Origin: Rosa chinensis
Taxonomy: Eukaryota > Streptophyta > Magnoliopsida > Rosales > Rosaceae
Assembly: GCF_002994745.2 (NCBI RefSeq)
Contig: NC_037094.1
Location: forward strand, 44,157,139-44,221,138
Reading direction: 5' to 3'
Length of the DNA stretch: 64,000 nt
Shown in pieces: positions 45,909 to 57,557 of the stretch. The translations under genes and the position numbers were made by a program. The notes under the pieces were generated by a model. It saw only the letters and a list, made by a program, of their open reading frames with translations, was not told the origin of the DNA and searched no databases. How positions within the stretch are numbered: position 1 is the first letter of the stretch; the number at the start of each line of letters is the position of its first letter.

Positions 45909-48485
45909 TGTAACGTCCCGAACCCAAATTCACCGGTTTACTAGTCATTTGGACAGTAAACGGTAATTTGTTTTACTTTTACTCTTTTTCAGCAACTTTA
46001 GTGGCCCTAAAAGTTGACTTTTTGTTCGGGTCAAAATTTGGGAAAATGTTCTTCATGGAAGTAGTAGAGGACGTTAAACCGAGCGCGTGCATATGTGGTG
46101 CGTAAAAATCGGAGTTCGTATGCGAAAGTTATAAGCGAAATAGTAAAGTTACTGTTCATTGATAGAAAGTATAAATTTGAAAATTTACTGTTGCTGGGTA
46201 ATTTTCCTCTCTCTCCCCTTTCCCCGCGTTTTCTCTCTCTCCCCGAGCTATCGCTCTCTCTCTCGCTCGCCTGCAACTCCGGCCTTCTCCCTCCTCCGGC
46301 CACCTGGTGGCATAAAGCCGACATCTTTGGACTCGCCTCCGCCCCCTCTTGGCACCGGTGGTGGTAGCTCACGGCGGTTTGGCCGGAAAATGAGGCATCG
46401 GCCCGTGAAACTTTACTGTAGCATTTTGGGATTTTCGTCGATTTCCGGCGATTCCGGCCATCTCAAGCCACCAAACCGGCGTCGAAGGAGCGGTTTTTCC
46501 CAAGGATCATGTTGTCCCTAGCCTTGAGCCACGATTTGTAGTGTGGAGGTCGAATCGAAGGTTTGAAATTACGAGTTACTATTCATAATTCGGGTTCAAA
46601 CTTCTCTTTAATTGTTGAGGTACTTCCGCTCATTTTCTAACTTGGTCACAGTTGAAAGAATTAATGGGTGTGTTGAGAAGGTGCTACTGCCAAATTTTGG
46701 TGGCCATCGGAGATGGTGGCGGTGGCGGCGGCGCCGCCACTATGGGCGGCGGTAGCGGCGGCTAGGGTAGCTTTTTAATTTAAATTTCTGGCTAGTTAAA
46801 TTCTATAATTATCTTAGAGCTTGTATGTGAAGTTTGGTGAATTTTGGAGAAGCTTGGAATTAATTATGAATTTTTGAAGGTTAGGGTTTCGATTATCGAA
46901 TTACGAGAATCCGACCGTCGGATATCTCTCGGTTCTGCTTTGGAACCTTTAAATTAACGAATTGGTATTAGTGGTATAATTTGGGCTGAATCCGAGGAGA
47001 ATGGGAGATGTAATTTATGAGGAATTGAGTTTAGGAATCATATTAAATTGTTGAATAATTATTCACGGAATATATTTGTGTACAGGATGTCGTACCGAGC
47101 TCTGGCTCGATGAAGGAACTCGTATACGTGTCCGTCGGAATAGTACTGTGAGTGGACTTTTATTTTTTCAAAGAATGATGCATGCATTTATTTAATCGGT
47201 TCCGAAGTTATAAATTATTTATCAATTTACTTTCTCGAGCATATGGTTATTTTCGGAAACAGTTTTGGTTAATTGATTTATTTGATGGTTTTATGGCATG
47301 CGGGGTCACGTCATTGGATTATGCTTATTTTCCTTTATTTATTTATCTCCGATGGGATTCCCGGATTTATACTATTTATATTTTATTTATATTCGGTAAA
47401 TTGAGATTTTTATGAGATTCAAGGAAATTAATCTTTATATTCCATTTATTTTGAAGATGAGATTATCTTGGCGTGTGGGACACGTCATTGGGAATTCATT
47501 TACGAGAGTTGGGGAAGTTTTATGGATTTACTTGGTTTTCGGATTTCCTTTGCCATACCTTGGGTGACTTATCATTGCTAGCATTGATTTTCCGCCTTTG
47601 TGGCGCGGTGATGGGATCACCGTAGCCCTCCACCTTTGTGGCGCAGGTTACTGTCTTTGTGACAGTAATTCTGTAGCCCGGTATCCTATCGCTACACTTA
47701 GTGGCGTAAGGGTATATTACAGGAGTCATGGGAGTATTTTTAGCCTGGGAGGCTATCACCCAAGCCTGGAAGGCTCACTCGTATGGCTATCATCTTCCCC
47801 TACTCACTTTACTACTTAGCTAGCGGGGCTAGCTTGATTTTTGTTTAACCAGCGGGGCTGGTCTTATTTTCCGTAAGTATCGGAGTTCCAACTTTTTCTT
47901 TTAAATCGTATGTGACTAGCGGGGCTAGTCGGTTTTCATGAGTGGAACTCCTCTTGTTTATTTGTCATTAATCACTGCATGCATCGGGAATTTTTTTAAA
48001 AGAAATAAAGGTGGGAAAGTATAAAATCCATTTGGTTTAAATTATTTATTTTTGTCCACTCACGCTAACGTTTTTATGTACTTTCCCCTGGGCCCTTCGG
48101 TTTCAAATGCCCAGTGTGCAGGAGAAATTAGTTGAGGTCGGGCGTACATGGAGTCGAGGCATAGTCAACAGTATGGCTTCCGCGATTGCCTTTGAATTAG
48201 GTTTTCCTCATTTACCTTTCTATTAGAATTGCTCTGATTACCTGCGGAATTAAGGTTATTAAGTTGAGATTTGTGTGTTGTGAATTTGGTTGATGTTGTT
48301 TGGGGGAGCAGGGTGGCTCCAGGAGAATAAGGATGGGTGATTTAGAAGTGTAAATTCTCTTTCTACAGGTTTTGGGTTGTCCACTTTAGGGGAAGTTCTG
48401 CCTAATTTTTGGCAAAATTTCTTCTAAGGTGGGCCCCGCAGGTCCACTTCGGATTTCAGGGTGAAATTCGGGGCGGGTCCTGTCA
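45909..48485 (+). mobile_element. Tekay-like solo LTR C
   Basis: 2577 bp, TGTAACGTCCCG...GGCGGGTCCTGTCA, with the perfect 5 bp TSD ccctt (45904-45908, 48486-48490). It is diverged from LTRs A and B but keeps the promoter block (cggagttcgtatgcgaaagt) and a TATAAAT at 46170-46176, 261 bp from the start. The second half (47606-47951) contains a dense series of perfect short hairpins. Confidence 0.92.
47606..47951. repeat. cluster of short perfect hairpins in solo LTR C
   Basis: Perfect inverted repeats: CGGTGAT/ATCACCG (47606-47622), TTACTGTC/GACAGTAA (47648-47668), TAGCCT/AGGCTA (47741-47755), AGCCT/AGGCT (47763-47775), AGCTAGC/GCTAGCT (47818-47834), ACCAGC/GCTGGT (47848-47862), GACTAGC/GCTAGTC (47914-47930). 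Most loops are GGG. A long-range pair GGAGTTCCA (47882-47890) / TGGAACTCC (47943-47951) encloses the last hairpin. Confidence 0.9.
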
Positions 48486-48490
48486 CCCTT

Positions 48491-49085
48491 CTCTATGGAG
48501 AGGGTGTAATCGAGATCCCGGCAATAGTTTGAGTTATTAATCATGGTTGTGAGATTTTGTTTGGAGTCATGGGTGCGGCTGAAGGATGGGATCAGGACCA
48601 ATCCTGGTCAAGATTGTATGGCGGTTCTTTTCTTGCAGGTTGGGTTTCGATGATCGCTTGTGGTCTTGATGGTTGGTTTTGCGGGAACAAACAGCGTGCG
48701 ACAAAGGTAGCAATCACTTCTGGGCTGGTGGTTTTCATTATAGCATAGTGGATCACGGTGGTTCTACCTGCGGTGATGTTGGCTGTGTTGTTCGGCTACA
48801 CAGTTTTACTGTGCGACTGTGCGTCTACCTAAGCCTGTAGTTGTTGCAGTGGTGTTGGGTAGCTCCAATAGTGGCAATGGCAACGTTGTTGGTGGCTATA
48901 GGGTTGACTGTAACTGGATTAGGGTTTGTTTTCCTCAAGGGCCTGGTCTTTTACATGGACCCTTGGGTCTTCGTTTTGTGCCTAGTGTTTGGGATTTGGT
49001 TGACAAGTTTCAGGATTCCAAGTTTGTAGGCATCCCTATGGAAGCCCCTCTCTACGTGGGAAGGTCTTAGGGAGTATCAGGGTCG
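48491..49085. other. unassigned GC-richer sequence right of solo LTR C
   Basis: 600 bp, more GC-rich than its surroundings, with overlapping short open frames (48557-48748, 48819-49070) and no domain I recognise. It may be a degenerate gene or part of an old non-LTR element. Confidence 0.3.
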
Positions 49086-50179
49086 GCTTGATAATTTGGA
49101 GGCTGAAGACTAACTAACTCACAGGCTTTAGGAGTCATAACCTTCTAATACATTTAACTATTTAATTTTCAACTAAGCAATATAAAAAATGTTACTTAAA
49201 ATAAAGAATTCGTAGCATAAGACCAAATGAGTTCAATCAATACTCTACAAAAGAAAGAAAAGAAAAAAATTACCAATATTTTTGAACAAATAAGTAATGT
49301 ATGAGCAAACATATTCAATAGCAACATTGAAATACGACATGTCTTATACTTTTATATGCAAAGGTGCTTATTAAACTTACATAATCAATCAATAAATTAA
49401 AGCAAACTAAAATCTTTCTTATTGTTAGTCTGTAAGACTGTAACAACTTAATAAGGAAATAAATTGATTCATACAAAAAAAACTAAATAACTCAACAAAC
49501 ATACACTACAATACATCAAAAAGAAACTAAGTAAGGATTAATTTGGAAAGAGCCCAAAAGACCTAATAAAGGGACAAGCCCAAACAAGATCCAATTAATG
49601 GAACCAGATCAATTAGAAAATGCCCATCTATCTTTTCTTTTCTTTCTTTTTTTTTCTTGCATTTTTTTGGCCGGGTAACAAATATGAATAAATTACAATT
49701 GAAACTTGAATTGTTCGGTGATAACCCTAATAGTGTTAGTTTACTAGCTATTTTGAGCTACTTTCTAGGGTAGCATTACTTAGGTAGCTTTAGGGCTTCT
49801 TAGACATGACACAATTTGAATGTAGATTGTGTATTGTACTACATTTACTTTCAATAGATTGACACCTAATTTCTTTCCCAAAAAAAAAAAGTGACTAATC
49901 TTTACATGTTAAATTATTTATATCATTATTAATTTAATTAATCTTGACAATTTGTAATATTTTAGTCAACTATTCGGTCAATTGATGATGTGGTTACATT
50001 GGTCTCTTTTACCCAGTATGAGTTGTGGTCTATTGGTTATATGTAATAACTGACATCATGGAAATGATATGTTTAAATTTCATTGACATCGTGAGATGAG
50101 TAGAATAGTAAAACAAAAAGAAAAAGAAAATTATATTGGTTTGCTTTTTATAATGGCATGTCACTGACATGGCATGTTA
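49086..50179. other. AT-rich intergenic sequence
   Basis: No coding. A poly-A run at ~49880-49890 after a non-repetitive stretch could be the tail of an old retroposon, but no TSD was found. Confidence 0.45.
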
Positions 50180-50633
50180 TGTAGGGTTGTCAATTTTGAC
50201 ATGATCTAATAATACAAGTTGAAACATGTACAATTAAAAAGTTGGAAGAATACCTATGGTTCCTTGAGACTCCTATTACTATCTCGGGATGTTCTCTTAT
50301 ACTTATTATAGTCTAGGATTTAGTCTAGGTATGTAGGGTTGTCAATTTTGACATGATTAGATAATACAATTGTTGAAACATGAACAATTAAAAAGTTGGT
50401 AGAATACCTATGTTTAATTAAGATTCCTGTTATTGTCTCAGGATGTTCTCTTATATGTACTTATTGTAGTTTAGAATTTAGTCTAGGTATGTAGGGTTGT
50501 CAATTTTGACATGATCTGATAATACAAGTTGAAACATGCACAATTACAAAGTTGGAAGAGTACCTATGTTTAGTTAAGAATCCTGTTATTATCTCGGGAT
50601 GTTCTCTTATACTTATTGTAGTCTAGGATTTAG
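50180..50633. repeat. three tandem ~155 bp units
   Basis: Copies begin (tgtagggttgtcaattttga) at 50180, 50332 and 50490. Each ends in a tctcttatacttattgtagt phrase. Spacing is 152 and 158 bp. Confidence 0.92.
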
Positions 50634-50644
50634 GCACAATGCTG

Positions 50645-50651
50645 CCCCCCG

Positions 50652-50688
<37 letters not shown>
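50645..50688. repeat. C homopolymer, 6 + 37 C
   Basis: Six C, one G (50651), then 37 C. It directly follows the third tandem unit. Confidence 0.9.
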
Positions 50689-50689
<1 letters not shown>

Positions 50690-50690
<1 letters not shown>

Positions 50691-51149
50691 AACAACCAAA
50701 AATGTATTTTGCGGGTTCATTTATAGTCACGGATTAGGGCAGCTATATTTAGCCCCTCCTCTAAAAATATATATATAAAAAAAAAATTGGTTATTTATAT
50801 GTCAGCCCACAATGACCATTTTAATAAATGGGTCATTTGTATGTCAACCCAACATGAGATATCAAAAAGCTTGGTCGATCGTATATAGTCTCTACACATG
50901 ACCCATTAAAAATAAGTAATTCTAAATGTCTTAAGGAGGTTCAAAGTGTTAGATAAGTTAAGCGCTAAATGTCTTATTTACTATAATTTCAAGACCTCAT
51001 GCATATACATTTATTCAATTTACTATTACTTCACATTTTACTTTGCTTGATGATATGATCAAGAATAAAAGCGAAAAGTGAGAGAAAATCGGTGGCAACA
51101 ACCATTGAAATGAATCTTCCATTAATCAAATGAGAGTAGTATCAAACAA
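50690..51149. other. intergenic
   Basis: AT-rich sequence with a (TA)n patch near 50770. Two similar phrases occur (ttatatgtcagcccacaatga and tttgtatgtcaacccaacatga, ~50795 and ~50836). No coding. Confidence 0.45.
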
Positions 51150-51911
51150 TTATGTCCTCAACTCAATTTTTTGTGAAAATCGGCATCTTGGGTTCAAGTC
51201 TCTCCGAAGCCTCCAACTAAATAAAGTCTTTGTAACCATATGTGTGCTAGAATGGATAATTCTCAACTACCCTCTTCTTAAAAGACTGACATTGTTGTAT
51301 CTTGTTCATCCCATCATTTTGAAAATCTAAATACCGAACCTCAATTATTTGAAGATAAATTCCAAATTTGAAGATGTATGTCTTGTAAATAGACCTTCTC
51401 TGCTTAGTGTTGATATTTCCTTGAGGTGGTGGGACGATACCCGATACTATATAAAATCTAACTTATCTAGGGTTGTTGGTCGATCACCTACAAGCTATTG
51501 AGACACTGAGTCTACACAATAACTTCCTAGAGTTTTTGGATTATGAAAATGTACTAGATTGACTTTTCAGTCATCTTCATCACCTGATAGTTTTTCAACT
51601 CAAGGATTTAAGGTCAAAATGCATGGCAAAGTGATGATTTGCCTCTGCATTCTTAGAAGTGTTCCAAACCTAGAGAAACTATTCCTTTTGATTTCTCATA
51701 CTTACTCCACACATGTTGAGGAATTTCTGGAAACACAATCTAAGTCGTCTAATCTGAACATTTTCGGACTCAAAACAGTGAACCTAATAGCTATTGATTT
51801 GACACTAAATATGTACTTACCAAGTTTATAAAACATAGATCCGTAATGTAAAACAAATGACTGTCTACATTGTTGATGGCTTATATAATTAAGCCTCATA
51901 GCATTTCATGC
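51150..51911 (+). pseudogene. F-box/LRR (FBD-type) gene fragment, left arm of a fold-back
   Basis: The plus strand encodes leucine-rich segments typical of plant F-box/LRR proteins (GFKSLRSLQLNKVFVT, NYPLLKRLTLLY, then after stops SVDISLRWWDD and VPNLEKLFLLISHT), broken by stops and shifts. No F-box is present. F-box/LRR proteins recruit substrates to SCF ubiquitin ligases, but this piece cannot encode one. It pairs in inverse with 51999-52770. Confidence 0.75.
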
Positions 51912-51998
51912 TTTTCATGTTTAGCATAAACTGCCATACATCCCGAGGAGCTAAATTTAAGCTTTATTGACCCACTGTGTGCAAAGGAAAACACGGAA

Positions 51999-52770
51999 GC
52001 ATGAAGTGCTATGAGGCTTAATTAATTATATGAGCCATCAATAATGTAGAATGATAATTCATTCTAGATTGGGGATCGATCCTTTAAAACTTGGTACATA
52101 AGCATTCCGTTTCAAATCAATCAATAGTTGTTATGTTCACTGTTTTGAGTCTGATGGAAGGTTCAAATGGACGACTTGGATTGTGTTTCCAAAAATTTCT
52201 CAATAGGTGTGGAGTAAGTATGAGAAATCAAAAGGAATAGTTTCTCCAGGTTTGGAGCACTTCTAATAATGTAGAGGAAAATCATTACTTGTGCCATGCA
52301 GTCTAACCTTAAATCCTTGAGTTGAAAAAAATGTCAGATGATGAAGATGACTAGGAAGTCTGTCTAGTAAACTTTCAATAACCAAGAAACTCTAGGAAGG
52401 TACTATGTAGGCATAGTCTCTCAATACCATGTAGATGATCAATCGATAACCCTAGATAAGTTAGATTTTATATAGGATTAGGCATCATCCCACCACCTCA
52501 AGAAATATCAAAACTTAGCAAAGAAAAACTATTTGCGCGCAAGACATACATTTTCAAATTCAGAACTTATCTCCAGATATCTGAGGCTCAGGTTTTGGAT
52601 TTTCAGAAAGATAGGATGAACAAGGTACAATAATGTCAATCTTTCAAGAACAGGGCAGTTGAGAACTACCCGTTCTAGCATCAATGTGGTTGTGCAGACT
52701 TTGTTGAGTTGGAGACTTCTGAGAGATTTGAACCCAAGATTGAATATTCCATCAAATCATATGTCGCCTA
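51999..52770 (-). pseudogene. F-box/LRR gene fragment, right arm of the fold-back
   Basis: Inverse copy of the left arm, for example gcatgaagtgctatgagg (51999-52016) against cctcatagcatttcatgc (51894-51911). The LRR sequence on the minus strand is broken by stops. The arms look ~80-85% alike, with a spacer of 87 bp (51912-51998). An upstream minus-strand stretch (52821-53081) may belong to the same old gene. Confidence 0.72.
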
Positions 52771-52820
52771 AACCCAAGATGCTGTTGAGCCATAAAATAT
52801 TAAAAATTAAGTGTCTAAAC

Positions 52821-53081
52821 TCACAAGACTAAAAACTTCACTGTATACACATTACATTTTGCAAAATTAACCAACCTTGCTACTACATCATCTCCATTAT
52901 TACAATATTTTAATTTCCAAAAGGTTTGACCATCAGCATTGAACAGATAAGGGCTTCGTTTGAAAGCATCACATCTTTCTATCCCTATAAAGTTTAACAG
53001 AAAAATGAAAACCAAACATTCATGATGAAAAAGCAAAATGCATGTGTTGTTAGCTAGGTAGATCCTAAGTCTAATGCTCAA
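52821..53081 (-). pseudogene. possible upstream exon of the F-box/LRR relic
   Basis: 86 open residues. The second half (RSPYLFNADGQTFWKLKYCN, then DDVVARLVNFAKCNVYTVKF) resembles the stretch between F-box and LRRs in plant F-box/LRR proteins. It lies in the right place and on the right strand for the right arm. The first half is hydrophobic and unlike the family. Weak. Confidence 0.35.
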
Positions 53082-53459
53082 TATCTTGAAATTAAATTTA
53101 AGAACGGGTGGACTATGAGGTGATGATTTATAGTAGAATTGGCCATGGAATCAGGGAACACTGAATTTTTCAACTAATAAAGCTAATGACAACTTCAGTA
53201 AGATTTGGCCTAAATTTGACAAAACTTAGCCTATACTCAACCACATTGAGATTAGATTTGGTAGATCCACGTGAATTTTTGTTGAAGTGATGTAAAAAGA
53301 ATGAAGAGAGGAGGAGAATTAAGAGGGCTGGGAGAACAACTTAGTTATGTTGGTTACACCAACAGTGCTGAAAGCCTAACCACTGATCAAACTGAACTAA
53401 ACCGACTATACGGTTCAAAACAATTGTGGGTTTCTCGATGTTAACAATCTCCTGCCCTA
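53082..53459. other. intergenic
   Basis: No recognisable structure. Confidence 0.4.
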
Positions 53460-53467
53460 CCTTTAAC

Positions 53468-54065
53468 TAGACCTGTAAATGGACCGGATTTTGATCCGGA
53501 CCCGCTCCAGATCCGTGGCTATTGGACGGGTTTGGATCGAAAATTTTGATCCGTTGATCCGTTAATGATCTGAATCCGTTGACCCGTTTATTTAACGGAT
53601 CAAATACGGATTTAGGTCGATCTGATCCGTTAATGATCCGACCCCTTTTTGTAATAATAAAATATTATTTTTTATTAATATATTATTATTTTAAAAAAAT
53701 ATAAAATATGAAGAATTTCTAATACAAATTTTTTGCAGAAATTTAAGGAACGGGTAGCATTAAGAATTTTGATAACGTAATTCTACTTTTGGTGATAGTT
53801 TTCATGTTGTTTTAATAGTTTATTAATATCTTATGAGGTATAATGATATAAATTTAATATTACTATTTAAAATTTTAAAATATTTGAAATTATAAACGGG
53901 TCGGATTAGCGGATCGGGTATCCGTTAACCCGGCGGATACGGATTTAGATCGAGCCATCAATGATCCGCCGGGTTAACGGAACGGGTTTGGGTCTAATTT
54001 TTTTTTAAGTAAACGGATTTGGATTTAGGTCGATCCGATCCAAATCCGATCCATTTACAGGTCTA
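53468..54065. mobile_element. non-autonomous hAT element, 598 bp
   Basis: Ends TAGACCTGTAAATGGA at the left and its inverse at the right. The 8 bp TSD is near-perfect (cctttaac / cccttaac). Subterminal regions are rich in gatccgttgatc-like motifs. The AT-rich centre is non-coding. Confidence 0.9.
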
Positions 54066-54079
54066 CCCTTAACTATAAC

Positions 54080-57049
54080 TGTCACGCCCCTGATTTTATA
54101 CACAATAAATCGATATATAACCTCATAATTATATATGCATGAAACGTCCAGTCATCAATACAAAGTACCTGAAATCTTTTTCCCTTAAACTTACACACAT
54201 ATTGATGCCCTGAACCCTCAAAGTTAATATACACTCGCTCCAAAGAGTTATATATTACACCAGCTTACGAATTAAATTATCAACAACAAGATAAACGTAA
54301 ATACTGCTCAGAGTTAACTATACAACGGAAGTCCTTAACAACAGTGAAGTCACAAAGATAGCTCCCTACCGTAAAGCTGCAAAAGCGCCACCTCAGCTTC
54401 AGCCACGATTTCCTTAACCTGCAGGATTAACCCCTACACCATTCCATTGAATAGTGCACCGGGTTGCCACACAACAAACCCGGTAAGCTTATGAAGCTCG
54501 TATGAGTAACTCAAAACCAATTACACAAATTCCACAAAAGCCATCTGCTCATAACCTCAATCCTAACATCCAATTACACAAATTTCGGTCAAACAAGACT
54601 TGGTCAAGCAATGTTTAACACCACCCTAACGCACTACGGCGACTTCCAAAATCACACTCAATTCCCATTTCCCCCCCCCCCCCCTAGGAGCTTTGGTCAT
54701 CAACATGACATCAAAGGTGAAAATCAAAGAGTCACCTTCCTATCCTCAACACAGAGTACAATTCGTCACCACTATGCTCTTAAGATAAATCAAACCATCA
54801 ATCAATACAATCAAGAAGAAACAAGGCAATCACATATCAAAACAAGCCAAACAAATCATAGTAACCCCTGCATATAATTTAGTTCAGGAGGTCACATTAA
54901 GTCAACCAATTCAAATCAAAGTAGTCATCGAAGTCCCACACTCTGACGTCTGTAGGTAGCCCCAACCATCACAGCAGTCCTCTCGATCTTTGTTAACTTA
55001 ATAACAATTCAGCTCAGCTACCGAGCAATCATCACAGTGATCATCACCTAGATTTCCACCGATCATCACCCAGATATTCATCGTCCAACTGATCATCACC
55101 TAGATTTCAAGGATCATCACATAGATTCACGCAGATATCGCCAATCATCGCACAGATAGCGATCATCACATAGATTTCGCTGGTCATCACATAGATAGCG
55201 ATCATCACATAGATTTCAACCATCCTACTCATATTCCTACACAAGCTACACAGATATTTCTATACAAGCTTTACATGACAATCATCACAAAGATTCACCA
55301 TACTGATGTCATCGATTCATTACACAAATATTCCTACATAAGCTTTTCATGACAATCATCACAAAGATTCACCACGAAGTCACTAATACATGAATATATA
55401 TGTATATATATATACCCCATAATATATATATAGACACACATAGTCATCCACTCAGAAATGCCACTAATACCAACTATAGTCGTAGTTAACCTAATAACTC
55501 CAAGACAATAGAGTAGTCATGCTCATAACAAATATCGATCATATTCATAACAAATATTGATCCTGCTCATAACAAATATCAATCTTGTTCGTAACAAATA
55601 TCGATTATACTCATAACAAACATCGATCCTGCTCATAACACATATCGATCACACTCATAACAATTATCGTGAGATTTCCCCAACAAACGATAAATGTAAT
55701 TCGTTCACAAATGAACCTTGTGAGATTACTCACCTTGAATCTCCCGCTGCGTCTTCAATACAGAACAAGGCAGCCAATCCACAAAATAGCCGTCCGAGGA
55801 GTACTACGTCACGTACCTAAGGAATTACAGCTCTCATTCAGTCAACGAATCACAAGGGATAACGTTTGAAACCCTAAATCGAACCAAAATTCCCAAGGTG
55901 ACGCCAAATGAGGCGAAACCACATCCGAGACCTCCCAAAGTCTCCGGAATACGCCCACGATCGATGTGACCAAACCACAAGTCGATCGGACGCTCAAATC
56001 CTCAAGGATCGAATAAATCGATCGGTATGAAACTGCAAAAATCATAACAATTCCATACGAACTCCAAAATTTGCATATTATATATCAAAACGCTCGTATC
56101 AACGAGTAGAACATATATAATACCAAAAACAGTTCCTTAAGTGGCCGGAACACCGCCGGAACGCCACCACAGACGGTGGTGCACCGCTGCAGGCCAAAAA
56201 CTCATTATTTCACAAAACTCCCCGCATCAAAAAGCTTCATCTAAGCATGCTTGTGAACTTTCATAACTGGATCGAAGTCAGAAAACAAGCTTAAGGGATC
56301 GAAAACTACCTCACAAGCCATGAACAGTAATCCCAACTGAGTTGATCGAAGTTTCACGTGAATCGATCCAAACAACCACCAGGGATCGATCGGCGAGGCT
56401 GTTCTGAGCTCAACCAAGAAAACTCGAAGCCTTGCCGACGTCGGAATAAGGATCGCCGGCCGGGTCCGATTTCTTCAATCTGGGCCGCCTTAAACTGCCA
56501 CCGAGACTGAGAATCGTCGTAAGAGACCACCACAGAGACGACCGGAGCAAGGAGGCGAGTCGTTCTGGGCTGGTTTCACCGGAATAGGTCGCCGGATCTG
56601 TGAGTTCCGACCGGGTCGGAATGCCGGGTCCGGGTCGGGTCAGTCGAAGATTTTCGTTTCTGAAGGCGCGGACGAGAGAGAAGAGAGAGAGAGTGTATTT
56701 CCGGAAATGGAAATGAGGAAAAATGAATATATTTTTCTGATTTTTCCTATATATACTAAAACGGAAACTTTTTCCAATAGCCATAACTTCCTCATACGAA
56801 CTCCGATTCTCGCGTTCCACATGTCCACGAACTCGTATCGACGCGCTCTACAACTTTCGTGAAGGAAGTTTTCGGAGAATCTCAACGTATCAAAAGTCAA
56901 CCTTGAAACCCCCCTAATTCCACACTTTACGAATAAAAATTCGTCCGAAACACTTCCGCTCCGTCCACGAGCCACGAAACCGTCCAACAACCATAAAATT
57001 AATTCCGAAAAATCCTCAGAAAATAATTACGAATTTCCGGGGCATCACA
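54080..57049 (-). repeat. 3' LTR of the gag-only element
   Basis: 2970 bp, minus-strand ends TGTGATGCCCCGG...GGGGCGTGACA. Holds a 14-C run (54671-54684), a gatcatcac repeat array (~54995-55215), a ctcataacaaatatcgat array (~55530-55665) and the ACCGGGTT/AACCCGGT hairpin (54458-54484). Frames such as 56410-56820 recur in the other LTR and are not genes. Confidence 0.95.
54995..55215. repeat. gatcatcac(a/c)tagatt array
   Basis: About ten irregular units with period ~20-25 bp. Duplicated in the other LTR at ~59946-60166. Confidence 0.8.
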
Positions 57050-57062
57050 TTCTACCCCCCTT
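57050..57062 (-). other. polypurine tract of the gag-only element
   Basis: Minus-strand AAGGGGGGTAGAA, abutting the 3' LTR. Confidence 0.85.
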
Positions 57063-57557
57063 AAAGAAATTTCGTCCCGAAATTTACACGTGCTATTCCC
57101 ACAAGTACGCATAAACCAAGCTCAAATCCAAATTTTCATTCTCAGTAAGAATGCCTTCATCTCAAAGTACAACTTACCTCGATCAATAGTGGATACATGT
57201 ACTTCACCTAGTATCTCAACAGTAGGAATCGTTACCACACAGTGTCCTACCGCCTCAAAACACATTTAGAATAAGGTTTAGCCTAAATCAACTCACGCAT
57301 GAATCATCACATGGTATTGCGCGCACACAGAGTTGCAAAGAATTTCAACTACCACAAAAGTGAAGTATGCAACACGCAATACAAAATGCTCAATGACCAC
57401 CCCTTCCCAAAAGATACCACACACAAAGGTCTAACTATAGATGTCAGGTAAACCCATCACTACACTAGTACAAAAAGATGCGGTATTCTACTATCACACT
57501 TCATCTACACAAGATTTATTTCAAGCAGATAAGCACTTCATCTACACAAGATTAAAT

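Noticed and set aside
48557..49070. Hypothetical gene right of solo LTR C
   Set aside because: Two overlapping short frames, no start context, no domain and no splice pattern I could support.
49560..49895. Old SINE or LINE tail ending at the poly-A near 49880
   Set aside because: No flanking duplication and no recognisable head.
56410..56990. Frames of 136 and 116 residues in the LTRs of the gag-only element
   Set aside because: They lie in LTR sequence downstream of the TATA and recur in the other LTR and in the solo LTRs only in part. No domain, so best seen as LTR sequence.
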